From NCBI GenBank assembly GCA_963565915.1, contig OY751492.1:4526001-4590000 (forward strand): DNA of 64,000 nt, read 5' to 3'. Of the stretch, positions 1 to 10,504 are shown piece by piece. Below the pieces are notes generated by a model. It searched no databases, was not told where the DNA came from, and was given only the letters and a program-made list of their open reading frames with translations. Origin of the DNA: Entoloma clypeatum. Its lineage: Eukaryota; Basidiomycota; Agaricomycetes; Agaricales; Entolomataceae. Numbering within the stretch: position 1 is the first letter of the stretch; the number at the start of each line of letters is the position of its first letter. Made by a program: the position numbers and the translations under genes.

Positions 1-67
1 AGCTCATCCTCAAAAACTATACCAACACCCTTGCTGTCGAGAATCGACACCTTCGCCTCGCCGTTAA
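1..67 (+). pseudogene. Relic of the family B accessory ORF (C-terminal part)
   Basis: Frame 3 reads LILKNYTNTLAVENR, the same residues as the accessory ORF of element B2 (minus strand, 21263-21631), here on the plus strand. The match begins at the window edge and ends at about 65, where unrelated KDZ-like sequence begins. So another family B copy probably lies just left of this window. Similarity was read by eye. Confidence 0.7.
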
Positions 68-233
68 TCTGACATCCCCACCTCCACACCAGAGCTTATT
101 TGCATATATCTGCCATCCTCCCTACCACCTGATCAACAAGTCAATATCTGTCTGACATCCCCACCTCCACACCAGAGCTTATTTGCATATATCTGCCATC
201 CTCCCTACCACCTGATCAACAAGTCAATATCTG
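68..233. repeat. 83-bp perfect tandem duplication
   Basis: Positions 68-150 and 151-233 are identical direct copies beginning TCTGACATCC. The duplication lies inside the decayed KDZ transposase, just before the segment that still reads as protein (CIAGVDQVEQRL). It looks like a local slippage or repair event after the gene died. Confidence 0.9.
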
Positions 234-343
234 CATCGCAGGGGTTGATCAAGTGGAACAACGCCTATGCTTCGCCCAGGCATCTGAGGCCCTCGTCCAG
301 CTCCGACTCCAAGTAATGAAATGCACCCATGCCGCAAAGTATA

Positions 344-694
344 TGTTATGATCGCTCTTATCTTATTCTATTATCTAATCTCATCTTTATCTTATCTCTT
401 TATCTTATCTCATCTTATCCTATCTTATCTGAAACCTTTATCTTATCCTACCTCATGTTAGACACATGTTATTCTAGAACAGTTATTTACTGTGCACCTC
501 ATTGATGCCTCATGGTATTTACATATATAAGTAGCCTACTTTCCTTTGTATTCTGTAGCTTGTTCTCTTGAGATCCCATGTGGGTCAATAGTCAGCATCG
601 CTCCTTTGTCTTGATGGCATCGTATCACCTCTCCTTGCGCGATTTATGTTCAGGCCTGTGGATGTAGTCGTCAGACTCACATGTCGCCTCAACA
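344..694 (+). repeat. Solo LTR of Ty3 family A
   Basis: It runs TGTTATGATC...CGCCTCAACA (351 bp). It is flanked by a perfect 5-bp target duplication GTATA (339-343 and 695-699) and sits inside the KDZ relic. It matches the family A LTRs at 8866-9146 and 60314-60626 in opposite orientation. It is the scar of an insertion followed by LTR-LTR recombination. Confidence 0.9.
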
Positions 695-1532
695 GTATAA
701 ATCTCAAAATGCCGACTCACAGCACAGTTATCCGCGTTTTTGAGCATTGCAAGACCAAACCGAGAACAAAATTAGGGCCGCCCAGCTCAAGTATACCGTG
801 GCGAGGACAGCCCTTGTCGCGCTCGGTGGACATGGTGAGTGGGAGGATTCATTGAAAATCCTGCATCCAGAGGATGTTCGAGGGTTGGGCGAGCATGCTT
901 GAGAGCTGAGGAGGGAAACATCGACCGTCAAATGCAGAAACTCACTGGTTTGGATGGCGCACTGGGCTTGAGCCTGGAAGAGGTTTTCTCAATGCTCGAA
1001 ATGCTGCCTGAAACCCGATTCATCCCGAATCTCGCGCGCGGGGAAGGAAGCCGAACCCTCTCATGGATCTGGTACTCGACGACAGGTGCGGAACTAGATA
1101 ATGCTGAGACAGAAGCATGTACATCACCAACAAGTCTCGCGGCTACTTACTAAATGCCCTTCAGACCTTTGCGTTGAGTGGCTGAGGTGCCGCGCCAGGG
1201 CTGCAAGATGGAGGGAAGAAATGCAGCTTGTTGAAGAAGAGATGCGTCGCTCCATCAAATTCTGTGAGTGGAAGGCATGGTGGTGGGATGGACAAGCTCA
1301 TCGTCGACAGGCAGTAGCCTCTCATTTGGCCGAAGGGCTTGCAGCATACGCCGCGGAGCACGCACGCGCCAAGCGTCGACGTGCGACAATCTGGACAACA
1401 TGATGGGCCAACATCAGAAAACGAGCTTCAATAGTGTTGGAGAAATACTTGACCAGCGAGGAATGTATGGAACCCATGCCTATGGACGAGCTGCATATTG
1501 TCATTGAGGAGGATTCGGATGATGAAATGTAG

Positions 1533-2045
1533 GAGACCTCACCTTTGTCGGTAAATTGGAATATTGGGTTATATCATGTACATCTACTGGGTAGCAGATC
1601 AGAATGAGGGACCATGAAATGATTGATTACTTTTGCTGGAGTGGAATAGTGAGGATTATCATGATCACAAGAAATTGAAACATCTGAATGATTGCAGCGA
1701 TCAGTGTGAATGGGACTTCTTCAGTCAAAGAATCGTGAGATGAACGCCATGAACGCCATGATAATATTGAATATCATACCTCTGCTACAGCCATGGGCTG
1801 TCAGTGCGTATATGCGGTCCAGGATAGTTGAGAATTCAACATTGAGCAAACAAACCACCAAACTCTGACTCAGCTTGTTGACGCGAGCAGAGATGTCACG
1901 TCCAGGCTTAAGTGATGGCGTTTGCGTAACTACTACCGTGACACATTATAATGTGGCTGCTCATTATAATGGATCTTGTCGGGCGAATCCTGTGGTACTC
2001 TATTCCTCGCATGGTATATACATATATACCTCTCATTCTATCAGT
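1533..2045. other. Non-coding spacer with CATTATAATG palindromes
   Basis: No supported gene. Two copies of the palindrome CATTATAATG lie close together (about 1943 and 1961), the same word that recurs at 4979-5340. A TATA-rich stretch at 2013-2028 lies about 20-30 bp upstream of the ATG at 2046 and could be the core promoter of the next gene. Confidence 0.4.
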
Positions 2046-2807
2046 ATGGACCACCCCGACGGTATGCCTGCCGCCAGTTCTTCCATCATCCACCGTGTTT
2101 CTAACTTGAATAGTACACCGTACCCTTCCAAACATCCTCCCTGCCCCACACTCTCCTTCGGGCAATTAGGTGCTCAGGATACACTCATGCAATCCTTCAC
2201 AACGCGGGATCAAGCGCAGTGATTCAATAATCGCCGCCTCCAGAACTTACTCGTTGAATTGGTTCCTAAACTGAAGGGCGGCCTCTGTGGAGCGGGCCAC
2301 AGACTCAAAAAACCCAGGCTTTGCTACAGCGCACAAGCAGGCTTTCCTCGCTGGAGGATCGGTCACTGGTATCAATGGGTAGGCCTCTTTTTTCGCAACC
2401 CTGTCGTGATTTTGTCTGACCTGGGTTACAGTGTGTGGTGCGAGAAACAGGTTCGCCTTACACCCTTCCTTGATCAAACCATCCTCGAGAGTGAGCCGCT
2501 CGCAACCTACTTGGGAATACGGGAAGAACTTCTGGCCGGTGCGGGCCGACCCTCGTCACCGACTTCATCATCCCATGTGCTGAGCAGTACCAATTTTGGT
2601 CGGCTAACAAGCCCCCTTCCACCATCCGATTCAGCTATGTCGTCGGTGATAGATGTCGACTCTCTGAGTGACATAGAATTGGGTCCTCTCTCCGACTTGG
2701 ATACCATTGTGCGAACCTCCGTCCTTGATATGAACATGCCAGTAAAGCTGGTAATATGGGTTCCCGTACATGCTCTACTTATGCATCCGAGTCCCCTGCC
2801 TCGGTAA
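2046..2807 (+). CDS. Spliced hypothetical gene, 3 exons predicted
   Basis: No family recognised. Three frames join cleanly through two GT-AG introns: exon 1 2046-2218, intron 2219-2276 (58 nt), exon 2 2277-2378, intron 2379-2431 (53 nt, CTGAC branch-like motif, TTACAG acceptor), exon 3 2432-2807. The spliced frame is open for 216 codons. Exon 2 reads ASVERATDSKNPGFATAHK and exon 3 VRLTPFLDQTILESEPLA, then a Ser/Pro-rich stretch and an acidic segment (SLSDIELGPLSDLD). Both joints restore one frame, which supports a real gene. The last 20 residues may belong to an intron, so the 3' end is uncertain. Its neighbours are transposon relics. Confidence 0.45.
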
Positions 2808-3327
2808 ACTCATTCAACTTAAGGACAGCACCCATCCCCTCCAGTTTCTCTTGCACCCTCGCGAGGGTGGGGTTTTGTGATTGATGGACCACGAAGTCAC
2901 TCTGGAGCAATGTGGTGTTCCGGAGGGAAGGAGTTTGGAGATCTATAGAGGAGATCTTCAATGGGAGCGCCTTTTCTGGGATTCCAAAATCACTGTCGCG
3001 CACTCTCGTCAAGTCTTTCTTATCAAGGCCGCGGCTGTCTTGCACCCGTGAGAGTTTGATTCATTTTTGGTGCAGGCAAACTGTTGAATTGTCGGTACGC
3101 TGTGGGAGGTACCGCGCCTCATGATTTCATCTATCGAGTTCCTCCTCATGCCAATTCATGTTCCTCGTATCCCTACAATATATTATTTTGTCAAGAACTT
3201 TGCGTGAAATCAGGGACAACACCACTCAATAATAAACTGGTGTGCGATGGCATTCAGAGTTAGAATGAGGACATTGATCCTTGTATCACATGGATACCGG
3301 AGGGTGATTATGATGAAGGTGGAATTA
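2808..3327. other. Spacer, nothing firm
   Basis: AT-rich sequence between the spliced gene and the Tc1 element. A short minus-strand frame (2779-3045) starts only at a non-ATG codon and is not convincing. Nothing else is supported. Confidence 0.3.
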
Positions 3328-3545
3328 CAGTGCCTCACAAAACTGATTCAATGTTTGCTACTTTGTGAATACCTTCAAAATAACTTTGCAAATAATGCCA
3401 ATCAAAAGAAAGTATTGGTACCTGGTTAAAAGCCCTGCTTCAGGACTCTCGGAATCTGCAATAATTATGTAATTCCCATAAAGAATCATCAATATATGAT
3501 AAAATTACTCCAGGGACTCATTGAATCAGTTTTGTGAGTATGAAC
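3328..3545 (+). repeat. Left terminal inverted repeat of the Tc1 element
   Basis: Pairs with 4722-4936. The outermost ~50 bp are nearly identical to the right end. It contains two head-to-head copies of CTCACAAAACTGATTCAATG (3334-3353 direct, 3519-3538 inverted), probably the transposase binding sites. Confidence 0.85.
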
Positions 3546-3567
3546 AATAAATACAGTATTTTATACT

Positions 3568-4574
3568 TTAGTACTTGGTATTACCCCCCTTAGCTTTGAT
3601 TACTGCCTCTACCCTTCTTGGCATACTTTCTATCAGGTTTTGACACACTTCTGGCTCTATATTATTTCACACCTCTGCTGCTCTGTCCCAAATCTCCCAG
3701 ACTCCCTTGGGTGGTGTTGGATATTCCTTTTAATATGAACCCAGAGGTGTTCAATAGGATTGAGGTCTGAGGACTGTGCAGGCCAATCCAGCAGAGCAAT
3801 ATTCTTGCTGTCCATCCATTTTTTGGCCTTCTTGGAGGTGTGCTTGGGGTCATTGTCCTGCTGAAAAATGATCTCCTCTTCAGAGATTCCACTCTCCTCC
3901 ATGCTGGGCAGTAAATTGTCCTCCAAAATGGACACATACTGATCAGCATCCATCCTCCCCTCAACCTCTGCAAGTCTCCCCACACCTTCCCAACCCATAC
4001 CACCCCAAACCATAATATTTCCTCCCCCAAACTTGACTGTGCCCTGAACCTCTCTTTCAATAAGCCCCTCACCCTTCTTTTTCCAGACCCATTCCTTGCC
4101 ATCTGACCCAAATCTGTTGATTTTGGTCTCATCTGACCAAATGACCCTCTTCCAGTCCTCCACTGTCCATTCCCTGTGCTTCATAGCAAATGCCAACCGC
4201 CTCTTCCGATGTATGGCCTTTAAGAAAGGTCTTTTCTTCTTTGTTACAGCCTTGAATTCATGTTTTCTGAAAACCCTTCTCACAGTTTCTGGGGAGACAG
4301 GATTGGAAATGACAGTGTTGATGTGTTTGGTAGCTTGCACAGCATTGGAGGCTCTCCCTGAGGTGATTTGTGAAAGTATGTTTCGTGTGTTGGTGGGAGA
4401 AAGCTTGGATGGACAACCACCAGAAGAGAGATTGCGATGAGGAAGAAGATTCTGAAGCACTCTGGAGACAGTTGGTTGGCTGACACCCAGGTTAGAGGCA
4501 ATATGACAAGTGGAGTGACCATTGGAGGCCAGAGAAAGAATGTTTTCCTTGTGGGAAGAGGAGATAGGGTGCAT
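3568..4574 (-). pseudogene. Tc1-family transposase, DD34E, inactivated
   Basis: Cut-and-paste transposase. From ATG 4574 the first ~55 residues form a helix-turn-helix (GVSQPTVSRVLQNL), then a second DNA-binding region, then the catalytic domain. Asp in VIWSDETK, Asp in FQQDNDPKH and Glu in LNPIEHLW are all present, with 34 residues between the last two (DD34E). Near 3670-3715 the frame shifts. The true C-terminus continues in the next frame (ESMPRRVEAVIKAKGG) to TAA at 3568-3570. In that frame a Trp position is TGA (3667-3669). One frameshift plus one stop therefore disable an otherwise complete ~335-residue protein. Confidence 0.9.
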
Positions 4575-4721
4575 GATTAATTATGGAGGCTGTTGAGGTT
4601 GGATTCTTCTTATACAACTTTCCTTGACAACCCATCAGGGTTCTATTCAACTTCCATCAGTAAGTCATGACAACTGGTTACCATACAACCAGTGAAGCAT
4701 TTGATTCTGATAATTGCCATA

Positions 4722-4936
4722 GGTACTCACAAAACTGATTCAATGAGTTGCTGATTTAATTTAATCATATCTCCATGGATTCTGATCTAAATCATATGAT
4801 TCCTTTATATTCTGAAAGCCCCGAAGTAGGGCTTTCAATTATATACCAAAGGTTTAATTCAATTGGTATTCTTTGCAGAGTTATCTTGAAGGTATTCAAA
4901 AAGCAACAAACATTGAATCAGTTTTGTGAGGCACTG
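4722..4936 (-). repeat. Right terminal inverted repeat of the Tc1 element
   Basis: Reverse complement of the left repeat, with binding-site-like motifs at 4726-4745 and 4911-4930 and the terminal CACTG next to TA 4937-4938. Confidence 0.85.
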
Positions 4937-5394
4937 TATAGTAATTATTATGTCGGAGGAATATCAACAGTACTTGGGAATTATAATGCGGCTTGAAAGG
5001 TCATTATAATGCAGCGAATTGTAATGGGAACGGAATTATAGCGGGAAGGTAATTACCACGCGAATAGAATTATGACAAGGCCAGGAAGGTAATCATAATG
5101 TGAATAGAATTATGATAAGACGGGGAAGGTAATTATAATGTGAATAGAATTATAACAGGGAGAATTATAACAGGGGCGGGGACGGTAACTATAACGCCGT
5201 GGAGAGAGACTATACCAGGATTGGGGACGCCGGAAGTGTAATTATAATGTGGTGCCATTATCATGGCAGGCCCATTATAATTTGATGAATTTTGGACTGA
5301 ATTGCTGGTGTACACGCATTATAATGAGTGAACATTAACACAAGATGTCTAGAAAATGCTGGAAACATTATCAAGACCTTACATGGATGCCTCC
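4937..5394. repeat. AT-rich tandem repeat with CATTATAATG palindromes
   Basis: A 40-bp unit (GGAAGGTAATNATAATGTGAATAG...) repeats three times, starting at 5044, 5084 and 5124. Around it the words ATTATAATG and CATTATAATG recur about every 20-50 bp up to 5335. No coding potential. It may be a degenerate MITE or satellite related to 1930-2000. Confidence 0.6.
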
Positions 5395-6866
5395 CTCCTG
5401 TTCCGTACTCCATTTCCATACCATGTCCTTCCTTGTTAACCTATGTACTGTAATGGTCTGGCCACTTTAGAGAAATCCTTGATGAATCTCTGATAGAAAT
5501 TGGCGAGTCCAAGGAATGATTGTACTTCCTTGACCTTGGTCGGTGTCGGCCATTGTTTGATGGCATCTACTTTCGAAGGGTCCATCCAAATTCCATCTTT
5601 CCCAACAATTAATCCCAAGAACTCTATTTTGTCTCTATCAAAGAAACATTTTTCTGGTTGGAATAAATCGTTTTCTTATAATCTTTTCAAAACTTCCTCC
5701 ACTATGGCGTCGTGTCCTTCCTCTCCTTCTGTTGCCACCAATATGTCATCGATATAAATAACCACATATCCTTGGTCAATCAAGTCCCTAAAGATATCAT
5801 TCATCATGGTCTGGAACGTGCTCGGAGAATTATACAATCCAAAAAACATGACTGTCGGTTCAAAGGCTCCATCAGGGGTCGTAAATGCTGCTTTCCACTC
5901 GTCTCCCTCCTTGATGCGCACATTGTTGTAGCCCCATTTGAGATTCATCTTGGTGAATCTTTTCTTCCCTTTTAACTTATTGATCAACTCCGGAATCAAC
6001 AGGAGTGGATAATTATTGCGGATGGTACAGCTGTTGATGTGTTGGTAATCCTGTACCTTTCCATCCTTTTTGGGTATAAAGAATACTGGTGAAGTTTGTG
6101 GTGACTTGGTAGGTCGAATATATCCTTTGCATAATTGATCGTCCACAAATTTGGATACTTCTTTCCTTTCATCCGGTGACAGGGGGTAGACTTTGGCCTT
6201 CTTTGGTATGAAATCCTGTTTTAAGTCTATAGCATGATCCCATGGTTTCCTGACTGGTAACCTCTCTGATGCTTTCTTTTCAAAGACTGATAGATATTTG
6301 TGATATTTTCGGGGGACAGCCTGTTCCGCCGGTATTTCATCTGAGGGTTCTCCCTTAGCTGCCCTGAGCATGTGGATTACCTCTTCCTCCACTTCTTCTT
6401 CATTTCCTTCTACTACCTCTTCAATTCTTCCACCCCATCTGGTTCTTGCAGTTTTATTTAAATAACATGTTCGATGCATGCCACATTCTTCTGGACATCT
6501 TGATAGTTTAATCTCCGCTTTTTCCCAATCGATTTCTGTATTATGGCGTTTCAGCCAGGTATGTCCAACAATGACTTTAGCTTTCCCTAGTTTGCATGCT
6601 TCAAACACTGCTATCTCCACATGTCCCTTATACCGCATAGCCATGACTGCTTCATGCGTGATCAAACCTCCTTGGTTAAGCATGCCATCAACATTGTAGA
6701 CCTGAATGGGGAAAGGTAGTTCCCTTAATTTAATATTGTTCCTTTTGGCGAAGTCCAGATCAATGAACATCCCTGTTGCCCCTGAGTCTAATAATGCATC
6801 AACATCAAAGGTGCGTTTGTCCTGCAATGTTTCCAGCGTGATTTTCATCATAAGCTCCTTTTCCAA
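5395..6866 (-). pseudogene. pol: Element A1 protease-reverse transcriptase, truncated
   Basis: From 6866: aspartic protease with active site LLDSGATGMFID, then HTWLKRHNTEIDW, typical of Ty3 retropepsins. A linker follows, then RT with FIPKKDGKVQDY, the WGYNNVRI block and the catalytic YIDD box (about 5740-5755). The open frame ends at 5676 by frameshift. RT resumes at 5618 ([17 protein letters not shown]) and stops abruptly near 5395. It is more complete at the protease than copy A2, whose protease core is deleted. Confidence 0.9.
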
Positions 6867-8354
6867 AGAAGCAGATCGATAAAAGATGGTTCCCCCATAG
6901 AGTCCGTTTGCCTAGTTAAATTATCTGATTCTTTGCAACAGGGAATTAAGCATTCATCCATAAGGGCCGAACCAAGCCTTGTTTCCAAGGACTCCCCGAT
7001 GATATAGTTTACAAGTGTATCTAAGTCCAATTCATCTTTTTTTGGTTTTTCCCTCCTAGGTTTATCTAATAGTATTTTATTGTACATAACTGCTGCATCC
7101 GAAAGTTTATGAAACCATGATTTTACAGTGTCCTTATGTATATAAGAGTCTATAGGCAATTGTTCATAACGATTTGTCAGAGCCAGCAGGGGAATTACTG
7201 GTTGACGTTCACAAAACCTTGCTCAGTGCTGCCCTGCAGCTTGTCCATTGGGATTCAGCGCAGGCACGCTATTCACACCCATTTGTCCATTTGTGGCTTG
7301 GCGTGCTTGACGCCTTGCCGTTATCTGTCTTAGAATTTCTTCTTCCTCATGCTCATCAATCTGTTCGATCATTGCCGCTTGTACCCTGCGCTGCGGCTGT
7401 CTGCATTCTTGGGCAAAATGCCCCTGTCCTCCACAGTTATAGCAGTTACCAGGAGCTCATCGCTGGTTTCTGTCGACATTCATCACATTTGAATCATGCC
7501 ATTGTTGCTGCTGACCATTTTGCTGGGGATGGTACCCCCCATTCTGTTGTTGCCCAAAGGGCCTTCCGAAATGATTCTGGCCTTGTGGCCGTGGTGCTTG
7601 CTGATTCTGGGGGCAATTTCCCATTGGTTCCCTTGCCTTTGAGGTCCCTGCCTCATTCCTTGCCTCATGGCGTAATTCTCTTCAGCCCTTCCAATGGCTG
7701 AGATTTCCTCAACGGTTTTTTCTGCATGGTGTTCTGACGTCTTCCTTGCTGAAATAATTGTTGTATGATTGAGTCCTGGGCATTTCTCTCTAGTAAGGAA
7801 ATCCCATGATGATCCTCAATTTTCCCTTTGATTGCCAGTGTTCCAAACTGCGTGATCCAATCGTCTGTCTTCATCTGGTTCTGTTTGAACCCCTCAATCT
7901 TAGCTCTGGCCCATTCCACTTCAGTGGTAGGGCGAAACCTTGTGGTAATCTCATAGATCAAGTTTTGATACATTGGCCAGTCATTTGATTCCATACATTG
8001 AGTGAGTTGTGTCTCCCCATATGTTCCTGCAATCGGTCCATCTAATTGGGACCAGACTGCGATACAGATTTTGTCATTCCCATGTAACAAATCTCGATTT
8101 ACTCAGATCCACATGAGCATTTTTGCCCACCATCCTGAAAACAGGGGTCGGAATCCATTATATTTGCCGGGATCTGTGGCTATTTCGATTCTTCGGCCTG
8201 GTCGGTGCGGAGGAGGAGGAGGAGGTGGTGTGATGGGGGGATCATGATGTTCAGGGAGTTCGGGGGCTTCGTCCAGAAGATCTTGATTGTCCATGTTGGT
8301 GTTCTGACAGGGGGGAGTGTTTTGGTTTGAACAGTAGTACCTTACGTCGGGCAT
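6848..8354 (-). pseudogene. gag: Element A1 Gag with zinc knuckle, broken
   Basis: Start ATG 8354 leads into a Pro-rich N-terminus. A TGA at 8103-8105 interrupts the capsid-like region (VWSQLDGPIAGTYGE...), which continues in frame to 7716. After a frameshift, a Gln/Asn-rich stretch leads to one CCHC zinc knuckle, CYNCGGQGHFAQEC (7403-7444), then a C-terminal part (7159-6848) that overlaps the protease frame by 19 bp. Gag packages element RNA into virus-like particles. This copy cannot make it intact. Confidence 0.8.
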
Positions 8355-8865
8355 GCGACCCTGTTCTGATGCTTAGGTGAAAAAAAAAAATCTGAAAAGA
8401 AAACCCAAAGAACGAGCTGTCTACCCAGGCAGTCAGGATGCCCGAATGGAGGAAGATCTGGGAAAGATGAAGTCCACTCAGTCAACACCCCTATGCGTGC
8501 TGGACTGGTCAAATTGAGCTGTCAAGGAGTCAGGGCTTGGAACACCTGTTGCGAACTAGATGTGTACAGTCTTCTCTTCCAAACCATCACACATGCCAGC
8601 AACTTCCCCAAAGGTTAGATGTGTCGGCCTTTGGTCACCTTGACACGGGATGGGCTCAACATTTCCCTATGTGTCTCAAACGGCAACGCTAGTTATAGTG
8701 GGTGCACCAAGCATTTCTCTTCTTATCCCTGAAGTCCGGGAGGTCCCCCTTAATGCTAGGGTCCGCGTATAGATATGTACTTTTGACGAAAAAGCACGAA
8801 ACGGTGAAGTTGAAATGGAGGACAGGGAAGTGAGTTTGGGCAGGTGAGTTTAGAGCTTGTTCTTC

Positions 8866-9146
8866 TGTTGAGGCGACGCTTTAAGTCAAACAATGTCGTG
8901 AGCCCAAACTTAGGAACTTAGAGTGAGGAACATGGAAAGATGAAGAAGGGGCTGTATTGCCAAGAGACCCAGTGGGGATCTGAAGAGAACAAGCTATTGA
9001 ATACAAGAGAAAGTGGGCTACTTATATACTGTAATACATGTGGCATACATGTGTTGCGCAGCCATAGATATGATATGATGTAGATAAGATGTAGATAAGA
9101 TGAGATTAGATAAGAATAGACAAAAAGTGAAAGTACAATCATAACA
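8866..9146 (-). repeat. 5' LTR of element A1
   Basis: On the plus strand it reads TGTTGAGGCG...GATCATAACA (281 bp), matching 60314-60626 and 344-694. It holds a TATA-like stretch (TATATAAGTAG on the minus strand) for Pol II initiation. A large deletion relative to the 313-bp copy explains its shorter length. Confidence 0.85.
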
Positions 9147-9407
9147 TTATATAGGTACTGACTATAGGCGATAGCGGATGTGTCAGTACTGCAGAAGGCT
9201 ATGTACAGTGAGTAAGCTGACTGTGGAAAGTGAGTCAGCGCGGGAGCAAAGTATACTAAAGGGGATGACAAAGTAAGGTAGTGAGTCAGACTGGGAATCT
9301 AAGGTTGCGAAAGTAGACATTAGACATAGTAAGTTCGTAAGAGGGCGCCGTGTTCAGATGATAGATAAAAGATATGATGTGGTCCTCATACTGTAGAGTC
9401 CGTAACA
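9147..9407 (-). repeat. Truncated 3' LTR of element B1 with polypurine tract
   Basis: Matches the family B LTR from its TATA region to the terminal GTCCGTAACA. The other end is replaced by the family A LTR at 9146. Directly internal (9408-9425, minus strand GAGGAGGGGAACA) is the polypurine tract that primes plus-strand DNA. Confidence 0.85.
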
Positions 9408-9441
9408 TGTTCCCCTCCTCAAGCTCTGTGTCCTCACAGAG

Positions 9442-9792
9442 TCACTGTCCCCATCCCTCATTGTTGTTGGGGTCGGACCAGTTAGGACTCTCCTTGAGGC
9501 TCCAATCATATATCAGCTCTTTGTTGATGGCAACAGCGAGTTCGAGGCCTTTGATAGCCAGCCGAATACATCGATTTTCAATGATGAGGGTGCTGGTGTA
9601 ATTCCCGAGAATTTGTTTCTCCTCAGGGCTGGGGGCGACAGGGAGATTGGACAATGAATGAAGTCGGATATTCATCTGGCGATGAAGGAGGTCGGCGAGG
9701 GAAGTTTCGAGGGCATGGATTTGGTCTCTCATGGAGAGCGCTTCATTCATAAGGGCGGCAATGGCGGGGTTGATGTCGGTGGTGGTAGACAT
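9442..9792 (-). CDS. Family B accessory ORF (116 aa), between pol and 3' LTR
   Basis: No known family recognised. Intact ORF from ATG 9792, in the same sense as pol and directly before the polypurine tract. It reads EALSMRDQIHALETSLADLL with a likely amphipathic helix, then IRLHSLSNLPVAPSPEEK and a Trp-rich acidic end. It has no signal peptide, membrane segment or Cys cluster, so it is not envelope-like. The B2 copy (21263-21631) conserves the same length and most residues, and a third relic lies at 1-67. A GATAAAAG motif near the pol stop (about 9920) and a CT-rich run before the ATG could be a separate promoter. Confidence 0.7.
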   Translation of the reverse strand: MSTTTDINPAIAALMNEALSMRDQIHALETSLADLLHRQMNIRLHSLSNLPVAPSPEEKQILGNYTSTLIIENRCIRLAIKGLELAVAINKELIYDWSLKESPNWSDPNNNEGWGQ

Positions 9793-10504
9793 GGCAGCGA
9801 GGATGGTTGCAAGGTAGAAGAAGAATGGGGAGGCTATACTGGGCAGAGAAGTGGACTAGAGCGGGGAACTCGGTGTGTGTTTGACTGATGAGGTCGGGAC
9901 TGTTGTGGATTTTGAAAAATGTCTTTTATCGTGGGTGAGACAGGTTCTGCTGATGGAAATCACGGATCAGATCTTGAGTGTTCTGAATGTTGGTTTGAGG
10001 TTCCCATGTGTTCTCTTCTGGGCCATATCCTTCCCACTGGACGAGGTACTGGATCTTTCCATGGAACTTTTGAGAGTCTAGGATCGTAGACACATGGTAC
10101 TCTTCTCGTCCTTCGACAATGATTGGATCAGGGGCTGGTTTCCTTTTCTGGATGGCGTACTTTGGGGTTTTGTATGGTGACAACAGGGTCTCGTTGAACA
10201 CAGGGTGAATCATCTTCCAAGTCTTTGGAAGGTCAAGAAGGTATGTGCTAGCCCCTTTCTTCTCTAGGACTTGGAATGGTCCATGTCAGAGTGCATCAAG
10301 TTTATTTGAGGGGCGATCGGTCCTGATGTTAGTCCCTTCTAACCACACCTTATCTCCGATGCGGTAGTCCCGATGATGTGATTGCTCGGCCTGTCCATCA
10401 GTTTGTGGGTGGTACGCGGTGAACAGGTTCCTCTTGATCCCTAGCATGCGGCAGAGCGGCGAACTGCAGTCCCCTATCACTGATGATCTTCTTGGGGATC
10501 CCAT

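Larger units (their letters stand above)
68..1532 (+). pseudogene. KDZ-type transposase, C-terminal relic
   Basis: Scattered frames give the C-terminal signature of basidiomycete KDZ (Kyakuja-Dileera-Zisupton) transposases. In order: a helix around 235-340 (EQRLCFAQASEAL), KYTVARTALVALGG and HPEDVRGLGEHA (780-900), GEGSRTLSWIWY (about 1040-1075), VEWLRCRARAARWREEM (about 1170-1225), and an acidic tail ending EEDSDDEM at TAG 1530-1532. The last two blocks share one frame, interrupted by TGA at 1401-1403. Several frameshifts, an 83-bp duplication and an LTR insertion (344-694) show that it is dead. The catalytic core lies outside the window or is lost. The family call rests on remembered family motifs. 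Confidence 0.7.
3328..4936 (-). mobile_element. Tc1/mariner element with long inverted repeats
   Basis: The element is 1609 bp, begins CAGTGCCTCAC and ends GTGAGGCACTG, and is flanked by TA on both sides (3326-3327 and 4937-4938), the Tc1/mariner target. Its inverted repeats are about 215 bp. The 20-mer CTCACAAAACTGATTCAATG occurs four times: outer copies at 3334-3353 and 4911-4930, and inner copies in opposite orientation at 3519-3538 and 4726-4745. It encodes one transposase on the minus strand, now broken. Confidence 0.92.
5395..9146 (-). mobile_element. Ty3/gypsy element A1, truncated
   Basis: Minus-strand element: 5' LTR 8866-9146, gag 8354-6848, protease and RT 6866-5395. Homology to the second copy (60314-64000) stops at about 5395 in the middle of RT, so RNase H, integrase and 3' LTR are missing. 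Its right end abuts a half LTR of family B at 9147, which points to a rearrangement and not a clean insertion. Confidence 0.85.

Noticed and set aside
2779..3045. 88-codon minus-strand frame
   Set aside because: It begins at a non-ATG codon, overlaps the end of the better supported plus-strand spliced gene, and no joinable upstream exon was found.
9442..9792. Envelope protein in the third ORF of family B
   Set aside because: No signal peptide, membrane segment or furin-like site; the protein is short, helical and soluble.
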